A DNA stretch of 64,000 bases from Cyanobacteria bacterium REEB67 (GTDB lineage: Bacteria; Cyanobacteriota; Vampirovibrionia; Obscuribacterales; Obscuribacteraceae), in assembly GCA_018971775.1 (NCBI GenBank), contig JAGXAB010000009.1, positions 54,388-118,387 of the forward strand, given 5' to 3'. The notes beneath the pieces were generated by a model. The model had not been told where the DNA came from. It saw nothing but the letters and a program-made list of their open reading frames with translations, and ran no database searches. This document shows positions 34,628 through 44,387 of the stretch, piece after piece (the stretch's first letter is position 1; each line of letters starts with the position of its first letter). Both the position numbers and the translations under genes were made by a program.

Positions 34628-37144
34628 TCAACGATCGGTCAGAACGACCCGATCATACAATAAAAGATTTACTCGCCCTGTTGCAAAGCGCTCTTCTATT
34701 GCCGCTTCTACATGGGCGGGGAGCGGAGCGTCAAAATTGCCGGCGGCAAGGAAAGCGCTCAGCGCCCCTAATTCGATGCTGCTAAAAGCGTCGTGGACGA
34801 GATTGGTCAGACGCTGATCCGGGACCAGCTCTTTGTCGACACGGAAAAAACTGCGCGGAGCGGCGGACACTTGATCGACTGCGCCAGAAGAGTCGATGCG
34901 GCGGCGTCGAGCCAGCAGCGCGGCAGGCAGGCGACAATGGCGAAAGATATAGTCGCTCTCCGGCCCCGAAATTTTATAACTATGCAATAACAAGACCTCG
35001 AGCCAGACGCGATAACGCAGAAGGCATTTAGCCAGCTCGGCGCCACTGCGCTCTGAGTCCTGACGCCAGAGAGGGATGAAGAACGAAGCATAATTTGTGC
35101 TTTGCTCAGAGCCGCAAGCAGCACCTGCAGGTTTGAGGCTCAAGAGGGCGACAAGGGCGACGATGGCGCGGCGCAGATCGAGAGCGAGTCCGTCGAAATC
35201 AGGGACCGGCAGATCGCCCAGCAGGTGATAACTCAAATTAGTACCGCTCATGCGGCTGCGCAGTAAACAGTCGAAAACAAAACTGTTGAAGACGCCACAG
35301 ACAAAAAGAGCCTTCTCGACAGCGCCAATTTCATCGCCGGCTCCCGCCCCTTCGCTTCCGTCTTTTCCTTTGAAGACCAGGGTGGGCAGAGAATTGCCGC
35401 ATGGCAGGTCGGGCAAAATAGCGGCAATCATCGTGCGCGTATTAAAAACTGAACTAATAGAAATAAAGCCAATCTTTACGGTCCCGGCGGCGACGCGTCG
35501 GCGGTATGCGGAACAGGTCATGAAATGCTGCGCTGTCGAGCTCGCTTTTCCGACCTGAAAGGGGCCGATCTGACGTCCTTCGAGCAATGGGAGCAACATT
35601 TGTCCCGGCTTGCCGGAGCCGCCCGTGGCCTGGACCAGCTTGGGGCGGTCGAGAGTCATATCAAATTCGCGCCGAAAAAATATATTGTGATCGGATGCCT
35701 CAACAAGCGATGAAAAAAGACGATTGCCGTCATAAACAGCACGATTGAAGGCAATTTCGGCATCACTCTCGAAGGCGGAAATGACAAAATTTTTGCCACC
35801 AATCTGCTCGACGAGGGAGAGCGGATAAAAAAATGTGTCGTCGAACAAATTGTCCAGGCGCGCCCTTAAGCCAAATTTAGCCCTAAATCCGGCCGTTTTT
35901 TCAAAGGCAAATGAGTGATCAATCGCCGGCCGGCTGAAGGTGAGCAAAATATATTTAAACTGCAGATGAATGGCAAAAGAATTGTCTTCGTTGATAAAGC
36001 CAAGCAAACTGTGCAGGGAACTCTGCTCGAAAAGAAGCCGGCGCAGCGGTGCCGCACCCTTATCTCCACAGAAGGAAAAAGGCAGAAGCAGCGAGGCCAC
36101 ACCACCGGGAGCGAGTAATTGAAAACAGCGTTCGAGAAACAATTTGTACCAGCTCGTATCGCCCTGCCCCTGGCGGGTAAAAGAGACTCGCAACTGCGCC
36201 GCCTTGGCCCTGTTGACACGACTGAGAGCACCGGCCGTTTTGACGATGTCCCAGGGCGGATTGCTCAAAACAATGTCGAATCGACGCGGCAGACTATCCG
36301 ACCTTGCCTCTCGATCGACGCCGCTCGCTCGACTCTGCCGGCCGCGCCAATCGTCCTGCAAACCATCGGCCCAGATCAGATTTTTGAAAGTGCCCGGGCC
36401 CGGGCTCGCCGCCAGATGCAGGCAGACTTGCGCGGCACCGCAGGTAATGGCATCAAAGTCACAACCGCTCAAATAGCGGTCGGCTAAAAAATGGCGACTC
36501 AGGTCCGGGCGCCTGGAGTGCAGGTAGTCGAGCGCCGCTACCAGGTAGAGTCCGGTACCCATGGCCGGGTCGCAGATTTGCGGCAAATCATCAAGCCCGG
36601 GCAAGGCCTCAGAGCGGCCGGCAAAAAATTGATCGAGCCCCTGTTGGGCGGCCAGATAAGCCAGAGCCGGCGGGGTAAAATAGGCCGAGCCGGGGCGCTT
36701 CAAGCGCGAGAGCCGACCACCTTTGGTTCGGGAAGGCGGTGCGTTGAAGCGCATTTTTTCATAAAATGCGGAGAGGAAAAAAGCCAGCAAACCGGCCCTG
36801 CTGAAATGCTTCAGGCCCTGACGCAAGAGAAGCGATGATTGAGTTTCGACGAAGTCTGAAGCGACCATGTGCAGGGCCTCTAAATCGCCAGGAGGGAGGC
36901 GGGCGATCAAGGAAGCAACAGGTCCGTTAAATCCGGCCGGTCCGGAAGGATCAGTAGATTCGGCGCTCAAGGACTGATTAAATAAGCTTGAAGCGATACT
37001 TTCAAGGAGCTGGCAATCGGCCAGGGCAAAGTCGCCGTCACGACCCGTCTCCGCCTGCCAGTGCGGGAGGATGCGTTCAACCAATTGACCAAGCAAGCGA
37101 TCGACTGATTTTGCTCTTTGTGCCTTATTCTTAGTCTCAAGCAT
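34628..37144 (-). CDS. Orphan N6-adenine DNA methyltransferase (Eco57I-like)
   Basis: 838 residues. Gamma-class methylase motif order: motif X GSAYFTPPALAYLA (about 152), SAM-binding motif I DPAMGTG (192-198), and catalytic motif IV NPPW (295-298) after FDIVLS. The long region after about 420 is likely target recognition, and the end carries the usual DLPVPDFD block. Type IIG enzymes have an N-terminal nuclease. Here the first 150 residues show no PD-(D/E)xK signature, and no restriction, specificity or BREX/phage-defence genes lie next to it. It therefore looks like a solitary methylase, either regulatory or a relic of defence. The gene diverges from the TPR-hydrolase gene with only 32 bp between starts. 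Confidence 0.85.
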   Translation of the reverse strand: MLETKNKAQRAKSVDRLLGQLVERILPHWQAETGRDGDFALADCQLLESIASSLFNQSLSAESTDPSGPAGFNGPVASLIARLPPGDLEALHMVASDFVETQSSLLLRQGLKHFSRAGLLAFFLSAFYEKMRFNAPPSRTKGGRLSRLKRPGSAYFTPPALAYLAAQQGLDQFFAGRSEALPGLDDLPQICDPAMGTGLYLVAALDYLHSRRPDLSRHFLADRYLSGCDFDAITCGAAQVCLHLAASPGPGTFKNLIWADGLQDDWRGRQSRASGVDREARSDSLPRRFDIVLSNPPWDIVKTAGALSRVNRAKAAQLRVSFTRQGQGDTSWYKLFLERCFQLLAPGGVASLLLPFSFCGDKGAAPLRRLLFEQSSLHSLLGFINEDNSFAIHLQFKYILLTFSRPAIDHSFAFEKTAGFRAKFGLRARLDNLFDDTFFYPLSLVEQIGGKNFVISAFESDAEIAFNRAVYDGNRLFSSLVEASDHNIFFRREFDMTLDRPKLVQATGGSGKPGQMLLPLLEGRQIGPFQVGKASSTAQHFMTCSAYRRRVAAGTVKIGFISISSVFNTRTMIAAILPDLPCGNSLPTLVFKGKDGSEGAGAGDEIGAVEKALFVCGVFNSFVFDCLLRSRMSGTNLSYHLLGDLPVPDFDGLALDLRRAIVALVALLSLKPAGAACGSEQSTNYASFFIPLWRQDSERSGAELAKCLLRYRVWLEVLLLHSYKISGPESDYIFRHCRLPAALLARRRRIDSSGAVDQVSAAPRSFFRVDKELVPDQRLTNLVHDAFSSIELGALSAFLAAGNFDAPLPAHVEAAIEERFATGRVNLLLYDRVVLTDR

Positions 37145-37176
37145 CGCTATAGTGTACTAAAAAACGCAGGCCCAAA

Positions 37177-39345
37177 TTGACAACCGCATTTCGCCCCGGC
37201 GCCAAACTTTTTTTTGCTCTGACACTATCTTTGACGATCGCTGTCGCCTTGAATGCCATGACGGCATCGTCCCTGGCCGCTGAAAGCACCTGCCCTGAGC
37301 CCGAGGCGCCCCTCGACGACAAGGCCAGGGCCGACGATTATTATCTGGGCAAACAATACGTCCAGGCCCTGCCCTATTACCGCAAAGTCGTCGAAAAACT
37401 TCTCGCCCAGACAAGCAATAACAGCCCCGAACAGAAATCAGCACTGCATAAGGCGCAGCGCGAGCTCGCCGACTGCCTCTGCCAGACCGGGCAGTTCGCC
37501 GCCGCCCGCGCCATTTACGAAAATCGCTTAAAAGAACTCGGCCCGGTCAATCTCTCCGGACCGATCGAAAAACAGCTGAAAAAAAGTATAACGAAAACGA
37601 ACCGCAAGCAAATAGAGCGAAACAAGACCGAAAAGCAGCTAGAAAAAGCAGCCGCGCAAGTTGCTCGCGGTGAGAAGTCAGAGGACGACTCGGCCAAAAA
37701 GCTATTGTATTGCACCGAAATCGCCGGCACCTATTTTCGCGAAGATAACTACAGCGAAGCGGAACGCTATCTGGACACGTGCAAGGATTTGCTCAAAGAG
37801 GCGAAACTTTCGCCAGCTGCCAGACTGGAAAAACAAACTCTAATCTCCATCTATCTGGGCGAAACACTCTATCGCCAGAGTCGCTACGAAGATGCCGTCA
37901 AAGTCTTCAAAGCCGCCCTGGACGGCGTGCAAAAATCCAATACCGTTTCCTATGAAATTTCCAAAATATTGCTGGCCAGCCTGGCCGGCTCCTACGACCA
38001 GCTCAAGCAATTCGACCAGTCAGCACCTGTTTATCGAGCCATGGCCGTGCTCGACCGCACCTATTTCGGCGACACCGACATCAATTACGGCTGGTCCCTT
38101 CTCGAGCTTTCCGATGCGCTTAAAGCCGCCGGCAAGGCGGAGGAAGCGCACCCACTCTATGAAAAAGCAGTCTGGATCTTTCGCGAAAATAATTTTCAGA
38201 GACTGGCGGAGAAATACGGCATCAGTGAAAGCCAGTTGAAGAAAGAGGCGAATCAAGCGTCCGTTTCGCCGGAAAAACTGAGCCGGGACAGGGAGCTGGC
38301 GGCACAACTGCGCCGCAACGTCTTTGGTCAGGGAGACACCGAGGGGCGCCGCCTGGGCGACCGGGATCTGGCCCCTCGGGATGCCTCGCTGGCCAATATC
38401 TTCGACCATTGCCAGGCCCCAGCGCGGGGCATGCTCGGCGCCTGGAACATCAAAGCGGCAAAGCATACCGAATCGCCGGGCTGGGTCTGGACCGACCCGG
38501 CCGTCAAGCAAAAGGCCCTGATGCTCTGCGTGCATGGCCTCGGTTTGCATCACCGCGCCTTCGAATCATTTGCCGAGCGCATGATCGGCCAGGGCTTTAC
38601 AGTCGTCTCCTTTGACGTGAGGGGTTTCGGCGCTTACATGACGGCCAAGGGGCACGACCATCTCGATATGAAGGCCTGTGTTCAGGACCTGATTTCGGTA
38701 ATCGGTCTGATGCGTCGAGACTACTCGGACCGGCGCATTTTCCTGCTCGGCGAATCGATGGGTGGAGCACTAGCTCTGCGTGTCGCCGCCGAGGAGCCAG
38801 ATATCATCGACGGTCTGGTCTGTTCGGTACCGGCCGGCCAGAGACACAAAGAAGCGGGCACAAAGTTTAAGGTAGCGCTGAAATTTCTCACCGATTCGAA
38901 AAAACCGGTCAATCTCTCGCAATCGGTGGTAAACAAGTCGATAAGCGATGTACGCGAAAGGGAAGAGTGGCGGATGGATCCGCGCGCTCGCCTCAAGCTA
39001 TCACCACGCGAGCTGATCGAGTTTGACCTGTTCATGCGGCAGAACGAAAAATTTGCCGCCGAAATCTGTCATACCCCGGTTTTGATTTTCCAGGGCATCG
39101 ACGATCGCCTGGTGAAAGAGACCGGCACGATCAGACTCTTTCGCGTCCTGCCGACTAAGGATAAGGCGCTCATCTTGATGGGCAACCAGCAGCATCTGAT
39201 CTTTGAAGCCAATCCCTACAAAGACGACCTGACCATGGGCATCATCGGCTGGCTAAATGCACACGCCGACGCCCTCAACGCCTGCCCGGGGCCGGTGACG
39301 ACCGAGAACGGATCAACATCAACAACCGAGCAATCCTCGAAGTAG
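37177..39345 (+). CDS. Exported TPR-alpha/beta hydrolase fusion
   Basis: 722 residues from a TTG start (GCAGG about seven bases upstream; no ATG in the open frame before it). A signal peptide (about 1-32, ...TASSLAAES) is followed by TPR repeats (about 45-360), for example YVQALPYYRKVVEKLL and YEDAVKVFKAALDGV. The C-terminal 270 residues are a serine hydrolase of the monoacylglycerol-lipase/S33 type: oxyanion region CVHGLG, nucleophile elbow GESMGG, acid in GIDDRLV, and catalytic His in NQQHLIFE. All three catalytic residues are present. Probably a periplasmic lipase or esterase held in a complex by the TPR part. Confidence 0.85.
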   Translation: MTTAFRPGAKLFFALTLSLTIAVALNAMTASSLAAESTCPEPEAPLDDKARADDYYLGKQYVQALPYYRKVVEKLLAQTSNNSPEQKSALHKAQRELADCLCQTGQFAAARAIYENRLKELGPVNLSGPIEKQLKKSITKTNRKQIERNKTEKQLEKAAAQVARGEKSEDDSAKKLLYCTEIAGTYFREDNYSEAERYLDTCKDLLKEAKLSPAARLEKQTLISIYLGETLYRQSRYEDAVKVFKAALDGVQKSNTVSYEISKILLASLAGSYDQLKQFDQSAPVYRAMAVLDRTYFGDTDINYGWSLLELSDALKAAGKAEEAHPLYEKAVWIFRENNFQRLAEKYGISESQLKKEANQASVSPEKLSRDRELAAQLRRNVFGQGDTEGRRLGDRDLAPRDASLANIFDHCQAPARGMLGAWNIKAAKHTESPGWVWTDPAVKQKALMLCVHGLGLHHRAFESFAERMIGQGFTVVSFDVRGFGAYMTAKGHDHLDMKACVQDLISVIGLMRRDYSDRRIFLLGESMGGALALRVAAEEPDIIDGLVCSVPAGQRHKEAGTKFKVALKFLTDSKKPVNLSQSVVNKSISDVREREEWRMDPRARLKLSPRELIEFDLFMRQNEKFAAEICHTPVLIFQGIDDRLVKETGTIRLFRVLPTKDKALILMGNQQHLIFEANPYKDDLTMGIIGWLNAHADALNACPGPVTTENGSTSTTEQSSK

Positions 39346-39487
39346 CCCAAATCTGCAGCCGATTGAGGCAATTTAACTTGATTACCCCGGCATGGGACTT
39401 TGGCGGTCTGTTTGGATGTTCACAGAACGGACACATTTTAAAGGTAAGAATTGAATGACCCAGAAAAGTTGTCCCGAGGCGTAAGCA

Positions 39488-39988
39488 ATGTTGCAGAAAG
39501 AAAAAGATGGCCCTGAAAATTGCCGCCGATCAGACATGCCAGTCCCAAAAGATTCTCAAAATGCAGCGCCGAACGAGGCTCAGGGCAACGCTCAGATCGC
39601 TTCCGAGCAACTCGCCCAGCACCTGGCGAAAATGTTTGCGGCACTGGCACATCCGGCTCGCTCGCGCATTATCATCGAACTCGGCTCTGGCGAGCATTGT
39701 GTGAACAACCTGGCTGACACCCTCAAAATCAGCCACTCTTCCGTCTCCCAGCATCTCGCCATACTCCGTTCGCAGGGCTTGATCAAAGAGCAAAAGGCCG
39801 GGCGTTTCGTCTTTTATCGACTGATTGCTCCCGAGCTCGCGGCCTGGCTTGCAGCTGGCGGCCATTTCGGTGAAAACAACGGCGGCAGTCAGACGGCTTC
39901 TCCCGGTCAGAACGGAAACGATGCGGAGAATGTGACACCACAAGCGGTGCATGAGTCCATGCTCAATGCCATGCCGCAATCGCGTTGA
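39488..39988 (+). CDS. ArsR-family transcriptional regulator
   Basis: 166 residues. The start is supported by GAGG eight bases upstream. A winged-helix domain (about 40-125) contains KMFAALAHPARSRIIIELGS, the recognition helix in ISHSSVSQHLAILRSQGLI and the wing KAGRFVFYRL. The usual metal-sensing ELCVCDL motif reads EHCVNNL, keeping only one Cys, so metal sensing of the classical type is unlikely. The termini are extended and hydrophilic. Target unknown; no metal transporter is adjacent. Confidence 0.88.
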   Translation: MLQKEKDGPENCRRSDMPVPKDSQNAAPNEAQGNAQIASEQLAQHLAKMFAALAHPARSRIIIELGSGEHCVNNLADTLKISHSSVSQHLAILRSQGLIKEQKAGRFVFYRLIAPELAAWLAAGGHFGENNGGSQTASPGQNGNDAENVTPQAVHESMLNAMPQSR

Positions 39989-40031
39989 TTTTGAGCTCTA
40001 ACCGCTCTTATCAAGCGCTCTGTCCGCACCG

Positions 40032-40319
40032 TTATGAATGCTTTTTAGCTTTGCTCTGAGTAAATTTGGCGAAAAGGCGTGAAACAGCGTACACGGCAAA
40101 AATAACCACCGCCGAACCGACAATCGCCGGCAGCAGGGGCACGCCTTCCAGAGACGGTCCGATATTGCCCAGCCAGCTAGTGCCTACCCAGGCGCCGATC
40201 ATGCCGAGGACGGCCGAACCGAGGAAGCCGTTCTTACCGATACCCGGCACGATCCTTGATGCGATGCCGGCGCATACGGCAGCCACGATCAGGTAAAAGA
40301 AAAAGTGTAAAAAATCCAC
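40032..40319 (-). CDS. GlsB/YeaQ/YmgE-family small membrane protein
   Basis: 95 residues from a GTG start with GGAGG four bases upstream; an in-frame upstream extension is not supported by a ribosome-binding site. Three membrane helices with the family pattern G-I-A-S-R-I-V-P-G, NGFLGSAVLGMIGAWVG and a final helix. Family members are stress-linked inner membrane proteins of unclear function (formerly transglycosylase-associated proteins). Divergent from the DUF2252 gene. Confidence 0.85.
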   Translation of the reverse strand: MDFLHFFFYLIVAAVCAGIASRIVPGIGKNGFLGSAVLGMIGAWVGTSWLGNIGPSLEGVPLLPAIVGSAVVIFAVYAVSRLFAKFTQSKAKKHS

Positions 40320-40393
40320 GATGCCTCCTGCTCCAAGGGCCGGGTCCCGCTTCCACAAAGTCGCCCCGAAGGCCGATTAGTCAGGCAGGGATT

Positions 40394-41896
40394 ATGGCAT
40401 ATAAGGCTTCTGGTCTGCCTATGATTGGCTTAACGATTGGCCGATTAAACAATTTAGAAGAGGAGTGCCTGCGGCAAATGACCGAACACGTTTTTACCAG
40501 ACCCCAGCTCGACGCCGCCTATCTCAGCAAACCGGCCCATATGCGCCGACGTAAGGACCGCTATGAAGCCGGTCGCGCCCTGCGGGTCAAATGCCCGCGT
40601 GACGCCCACAGCGAATATAAAATCAACTGGCGGGAAAGACCAGAGTCCGTCCAGCTCTTGATTGAATCGAGTGTCGGTCGCATCGAAGAGCTTTTACCGA
40701 TTCGCTACGGGCGCATGCTCGCCTCGCCCTTCGCCTTTTTCCGCGGTGCCGCCGTAGTGATGACCGCAGATCTTGCCCAGACGCCCTCTACAGGCTACGC
40801 CGTACAGGCCTGCGGTGATTGCCATCTGATGAATTTCGGTGCCTTTGCCACCCCCGAACGCAACATCGTCTTCGATATCAACGACTTCGACGAAACATTC
40901 CCAGCGCCGTGGGAATGGGACCTGAAGCGCCTGGCGGCCAGTTTTGTCATTGCCTCGCGCCACAATGGTCACAAGCGCGGCGACAGCCGCACGGCGGCCG
41001 CACGTCTGGTTCAGAGCTATCGAGATAAGATGCACGAACTGGCCGAAATGTCGGCGCTTGGCGCCTGGTATTCCTTCCTCGACTACGAAACGCTGATTGA
41101 AATGGGCCAGGATGAGACTCTCAAGAAGCGGCGCAAAAAAGTCCTGAACAAAGCAATCAGTCGCGATTCGATGAGCGAATTCGTGCGCATGGCCCATGTG
41201 CTCGAAGGACAACCGCGGATTAAGGATTGCCCGCCGCTGATTTTCCACCGCGATGAAGCGACTGACCCCGGCCATCAAGATCGCATTCGTACGGCCCTCG
41301 AGCGCTATCGACTGTCGCTGCCGCGTGAGACTCGCGTCCTGCTCGACCGTTATGAGCTCGTCGATAATGCCATGAAAGTAGTCGGGGTCGGCAGTGTCGG
41401 CACCTACTGTGCGATCGGTCTCTTTTTCGCCGCGGAAGGCGATCCGCTTTTCTTGCAGGTCAAGGAAGCGCGACAGTCAGTGATTGAGCCCTACGTCAAC
41501 TATTCATGGGAGCAAACCCATGGCGAGCGAGTCGTCTTCGGTCAGCGCCTGATGCAATCAGCCAGCGATATTTTCCTCGGACATTGTGTGAGCGATCTGG
41601 GCAAACATTTTTATGTCAGACAAATGCGCGATGTGAAAGTAAAACCGCTGGTGGAAATTTTCACGCCCCAGAACATGCAGGGCTTCGCTAGAAGCTGCGG
41701 TTGGGCACTGGCTCTGGCCCATGCCCGTTCGGGCGATCCGGCGGTGATTGCCGGCTACATCGGCAAAGGGGATGTCTTCCCCGATGCCGTCGCCCAATTT
41801 GCCGACGCTTATTACGAACAAAATCTGACCGACCACGCCAGCTTGCTCGGCGCCATCAGAGACGGTGTCATCGACGCCTACAGCGAATCGGAGTAA
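40394..41896 (+). CDS. DUF2252 protein, kinase-like fold
   Basis: About 501 residues from ATG 40394 (AGGG upstream); ATG 40478 is an alternative. Family signatures are PRDAHSEY near the N-terminus, then FFRGAAVVM, GDCHLMNFGAFATPERN, FDINDFDET and WDLKRLAASF. A C-terminal FGQRLMQSASDIFLG...FYVRQMRD block follows. DUF2252 proteins resemble the aminoglycoside-phosphotransferase/protein-kinase fold, with GDxHxxNFG taking the place of the catalytic loop and DFDE that of the metal-binding DFG. Activity has not been established, as far as I know. Stand-alone gene. Confidence 0.9.
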   Translation: MAYKASGLPMIGLTIGRLNNLEEECLRQMTEHVFTRPQLDAAYLSKPAHMRRRKDRYEAGRALRVKCPRDAHSEYKINWRERPESVQLLIESSVGRIEELLPIRYGRMLASPFAFFRGAAVVMTADLAQTPSTGYAVQACGDCHLMNFGAFATPERNIVFDINDFDETFPAPWEWDLKRLAASFVIASRHNGHKRGDSRTAAARLVQSYRDKMHELAEMSALGAWYSFLDYETLIEMGQDETLKKRRKKVLNKAISRDSMSEFVRMAHVLEGQPRIKDCPPLIFHRDEATDPGHQDRIRTALERYRLSLPRETRVLLDRYELVDNAMKVVGVGSVGTYCAIGLFFAAEGDPLFLQVKEARQSVIEPYVNYSWEQTHGERVVFGQRLMQSASDIFLGHCVSDLGKHFYVRQMRDVKVKPLVEIFTPQNMQGFARSCGWALALAHARSGDPAVIAGYIGKGDVFPDAVAQFADAYYEQNLTDHASLLGAIRDGVIDAYSESE

Positions 41897-42101
41897 GCGA
41901 GACCAGCCCAGTGGCAAAGAAGAATTATTTTAAATCGATCGCCGAGGCAGCGGGAACTATAAAGTCCGGTCAATGCTCTACATACCTATAGATGTAGTAT
42001 CAAGCTCGATAGTTTGAAGGCTACACGTGGTAAAAATACAGGCAGAACAATCGAATTTCTGAGAGCATCGCAGTCATTCAAAACGCTGACCGGGAGTAAA
42101 C

Positions 42102-42587
42102 ATGGAAATTGGTATCAGACTGAAGAATATCAGCCTCTCGCTGGCTGCCGTTTTATTGTCTTTCCCGACGCTAAATGCTAGCCGAGCAGAAGCGGTGGCC
42201 ACTCCGAAAAACTTCAGCGGCAACGTCTCCTGGTATGGAGTGCCCTTTCATGGCAGAAGAACGGCCTCAGGCAAAATATTCGACATGAATAAATGCACCA
42301 GCGCGCATTTGAAATTACCATTTTTCACGAAAGTACTTGTGGAAGATCCCAAGAACGGCAAATCAGTCGTCGTGCAGGTTTTAGATAGAGGCCCCTACGT
42401 CAAGACACGGGTAATGGACCTCTCTCGCGAAGCAGCCAAACGTCTCGGCACCCTCGGCAGCGGTGTCGCCTATGTCGATTGCACCGTAATTAACGAAAAC
42501 GATGACGATGACGCAGCGCCGGCCAAAGCGACACCGGCCGCAAAATCCACGGCTCCGGCGACCGAGAAGAAAGAAGCGTCAAAGTAA
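42102..42587 (+). CDS. RlpA-like double-psi beta-barrel protein
   Basis: 161 residues. Signal peptide about 1-31 (SLSLAAVLLSFPTLNASRAEA). The RlpA domain (about 40-128) has GNVSWYGVPFHGRRTASGK, FDMNKCTSAH, the VVVQVLDRGPYVKTRVMDLS core and AKRLGTLGSGVAYVDC. The catalytic-type His/Asp residues of RlpA lytic transglycosylases (H in the SAH motif and D in DRGP) are present. No SPOR domain; a Lys/Ala/Thr tail ends the protein. It probably acts on, or binds, naked glycan strands of the cell wall. No lipobox was seen, so it may be soluble in the periplasm. Confidence 0.9.
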   Translation: MEIGIRLKNISLSLAAVLLSFPTLNASRAEAVATPKNFSGNVSWYGVPFHGRRTASGKIFDMNKCTSAHLKLPFFTKVLVEDPKNGKSVVVQVLDRGPYVKTRVMDLSREAAKRLGTLGSGVAYVDCTVINENDDDDAAPAKATPAAKSTAPATEKKEASK

Positions 42588-42617
42588 GCCAACACACAGC
42601 GTAGTGCTGAGCAGATT

Positions 42618-44213
42618 TTACTGGTCTTCGATTGCACGCGCTTGCTTATCGAGCTCTTTAGCGCGCTGAGACTGATTCATCGCTCTGAGCAAGATGGCAT
42701 AGTTGCGCATAACGGCGGCGACACCAGGGTCGGTGGCACCAAGAGTCTGGATACGCATCGCCAGAGCACGCTTATAGAGCGGCTCAGCCAGATCATATTT
42801 ACCGTTGTCTCGGTAGAAGCGGGCCAGATTGTTCAGTGATGTGGCCAACTCGGGAGAAGCCGGAGCCTTCTCTCTGATTTCAACTGCGCTTTTGAAATAA
42901 GTTTCGGCATTGTCTGTCTTGCCCTCTTCTTTGTAGAGCAGAGCGATATCACTGGCGGTAGCAGCGACATCCGGGCTATCGGCGCCCAATTTCTTTTTGC
43001 GAATTTCATAAGCCTTGAGCAGAACTGGTTCGGCCTGATCGTATTTACCCTGACCCCGATAGAGGTCCTCGAGAGAAGTCAGACAGGTGGCAACGTCTAC
43101 GCCATCTTCGCCTTCGGCATTGACATAGATGGCCATCGCTTCTTTGAACGTCTTTTCGGCGTCGTCAAACTTGCCTTGCAATTGCAGACTGATCGCCAGA
43201 TTGCTCAGACGAGCACCCATCAGCTCCGGCTTGGCGTCCCGGTCAGCCTTGAGCACCGCAATCGCCTTGCGATACTGCACCTCGGCATCGGCGTACTGCC
43301 CGAGCTCACGGTCCAGCATGGCCAGGTTATCGATAGCGGTGATCACATCCATCGTCGACGAAGTTTTGTCGGCAACGAGAGCGTCAACGGCCTTTTGCAA
43401 AAGCGGTTGCGCTTTTTCGAATTCGCTGTTTTCGCGATATGTACGCGCTAGATTGGTCAGGGCCGCCGCTTTGTTATGGCCGCTATCGACACCGCGACCG
43501 CTTTTATCAGGAGCATTGGTCAGCTCCATCGATTGCTTGTAAAAGGTCTCAGCCTCGGCATTCTTGCCTTCTTTGCGCAGGAGGACGGCGAGGTTATTCA
43601 TAGCAGCGATTTGAGCCGCATGATTATCCGATGGCGCTAATATTTTGACGACACGACGCAGGAGAGCTTCTTCTTCGGCAGGATCGCTGGAAGTTTGCAC
43701 CGTAGAAAGACCGGTCAAATAAGGAGCGAGGCTAGCGGAGTCCGGTCCGGATTTTGCCTCGATGATCGCAATAGCCCGCTTGTAGCAAGCCATGGCCTGT
43801 TCGTTATTGCCGCTGCGCCGATAGATTGAAGCGAGATTGCCGAGCGTGGCGGTCAGTGATGGGTCACTTTCACCAACGGACTTTTCTTTGACGGCAAGAG
43901 CTTGCTTGAGCGTGTCGATGGCCATATCATCGCGACCTTCATTACCGTATAACACAGCAAGATCATTAATCGTCTTGGCCAGAAACTTATCATCGAGGCC
44001 AGAAGCCTTGCATTCGCTTATGGCACTCTGGTAAAGCTTCTCCGCCTGAGGATAATCTTTGGCGCGTCCGGCACTTTCAGCGTCCTTGAGCAATTGCTCC
44101 CAGGCCTTGGCATCGGCCAGGGCCGACGGGGCGTGAATGCAAAGGATTGCCGGTGCGGTAGCGGCGACGAGAAGAGACAATGCCAGACAGGAAGAAATAC
44201 TAAAGCGTTTCAC
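42618..44213 (-). CDS. Exported protein with about ten TPR repeats
   Basis: 531 residues from a GTG at 44213 with GGGAGT upstream; the open frame extends to a TTG at 44270 without a ribosome-binding site. Signal peptide: FSISSCLALSLLVAATAPAI, cleaved near ALADA. The rest is an unbroken kinesin-light-chain-type TPR solenoid with repeats such as DMAIDTLKQALAVKEKSVGE, EQAMACYKRAIAIIEAKSG, ADAEVQYRKAIAVLKADRD, DQAEPVLLKAYEIRKKKLG and DLAEPLYKRALAMRIQTLG. Fourth protein of this type in the window. Likely periplasmic assembly scaffold. Confidence 0.85.
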   Translation of the reverse strand: MKRFSISSCLALSLLVAATAPAILCIHAPSALADAKAWEQLLKDAESAGRAKDYPQAEKLYQSAISECKASGLDDKFLAKTINDLAVLYGNEGRDDMAIDTLKQALAVKEKSVGESDPSLTATLGNLASIYRRSGNNEQAMACYKRAIAIIEAKSGPDSASLAPYLTGLSTVQTSSDPAEEEALLRRVVKILAPSDNHAAQIAAMNNLAVLLRKEGKNAEAETFYKQSMELTNAPDKSGRGVDSGHNKAAALTNLARTYRENSEFEKAQPLLQKAVDALVADKTSSTMDVITAIDNLAMLDRELGQYADAEVQYRKAIAVLKADRDAKPELMGARLSNLAISLQLQGKFDDAEKTFKEAMAIYVNAEGEDGVDVATCLTSLEDLYRGQGKYDQAEPVLLKAYEIRKKKLGADSPDVAATASDIALLYKEEGKTDNAETYFKSAVEIREKAPASPELATSLNNLARFYRDNGKYDLAEPLYKRALAMRIQTLGATDPGVAAVMRNYAILLRAMNQSQRAKELDKQARAIEDQ

Positions 44214-44387
44214 AAGTAACTCCCGCGGATAAAAGCATTTACTAATATACCAACCCCCTACGGTTGACAACCGCTTTTTAGACCCTTTAAACAGCAGACT
44301 TATCTAACAGATTGTTTATACAAAAGGCGGGAGGGAGAAAGCATTAGAAACAACTAGACAGAATGAGCCGGGCACCACAGGCGATGG

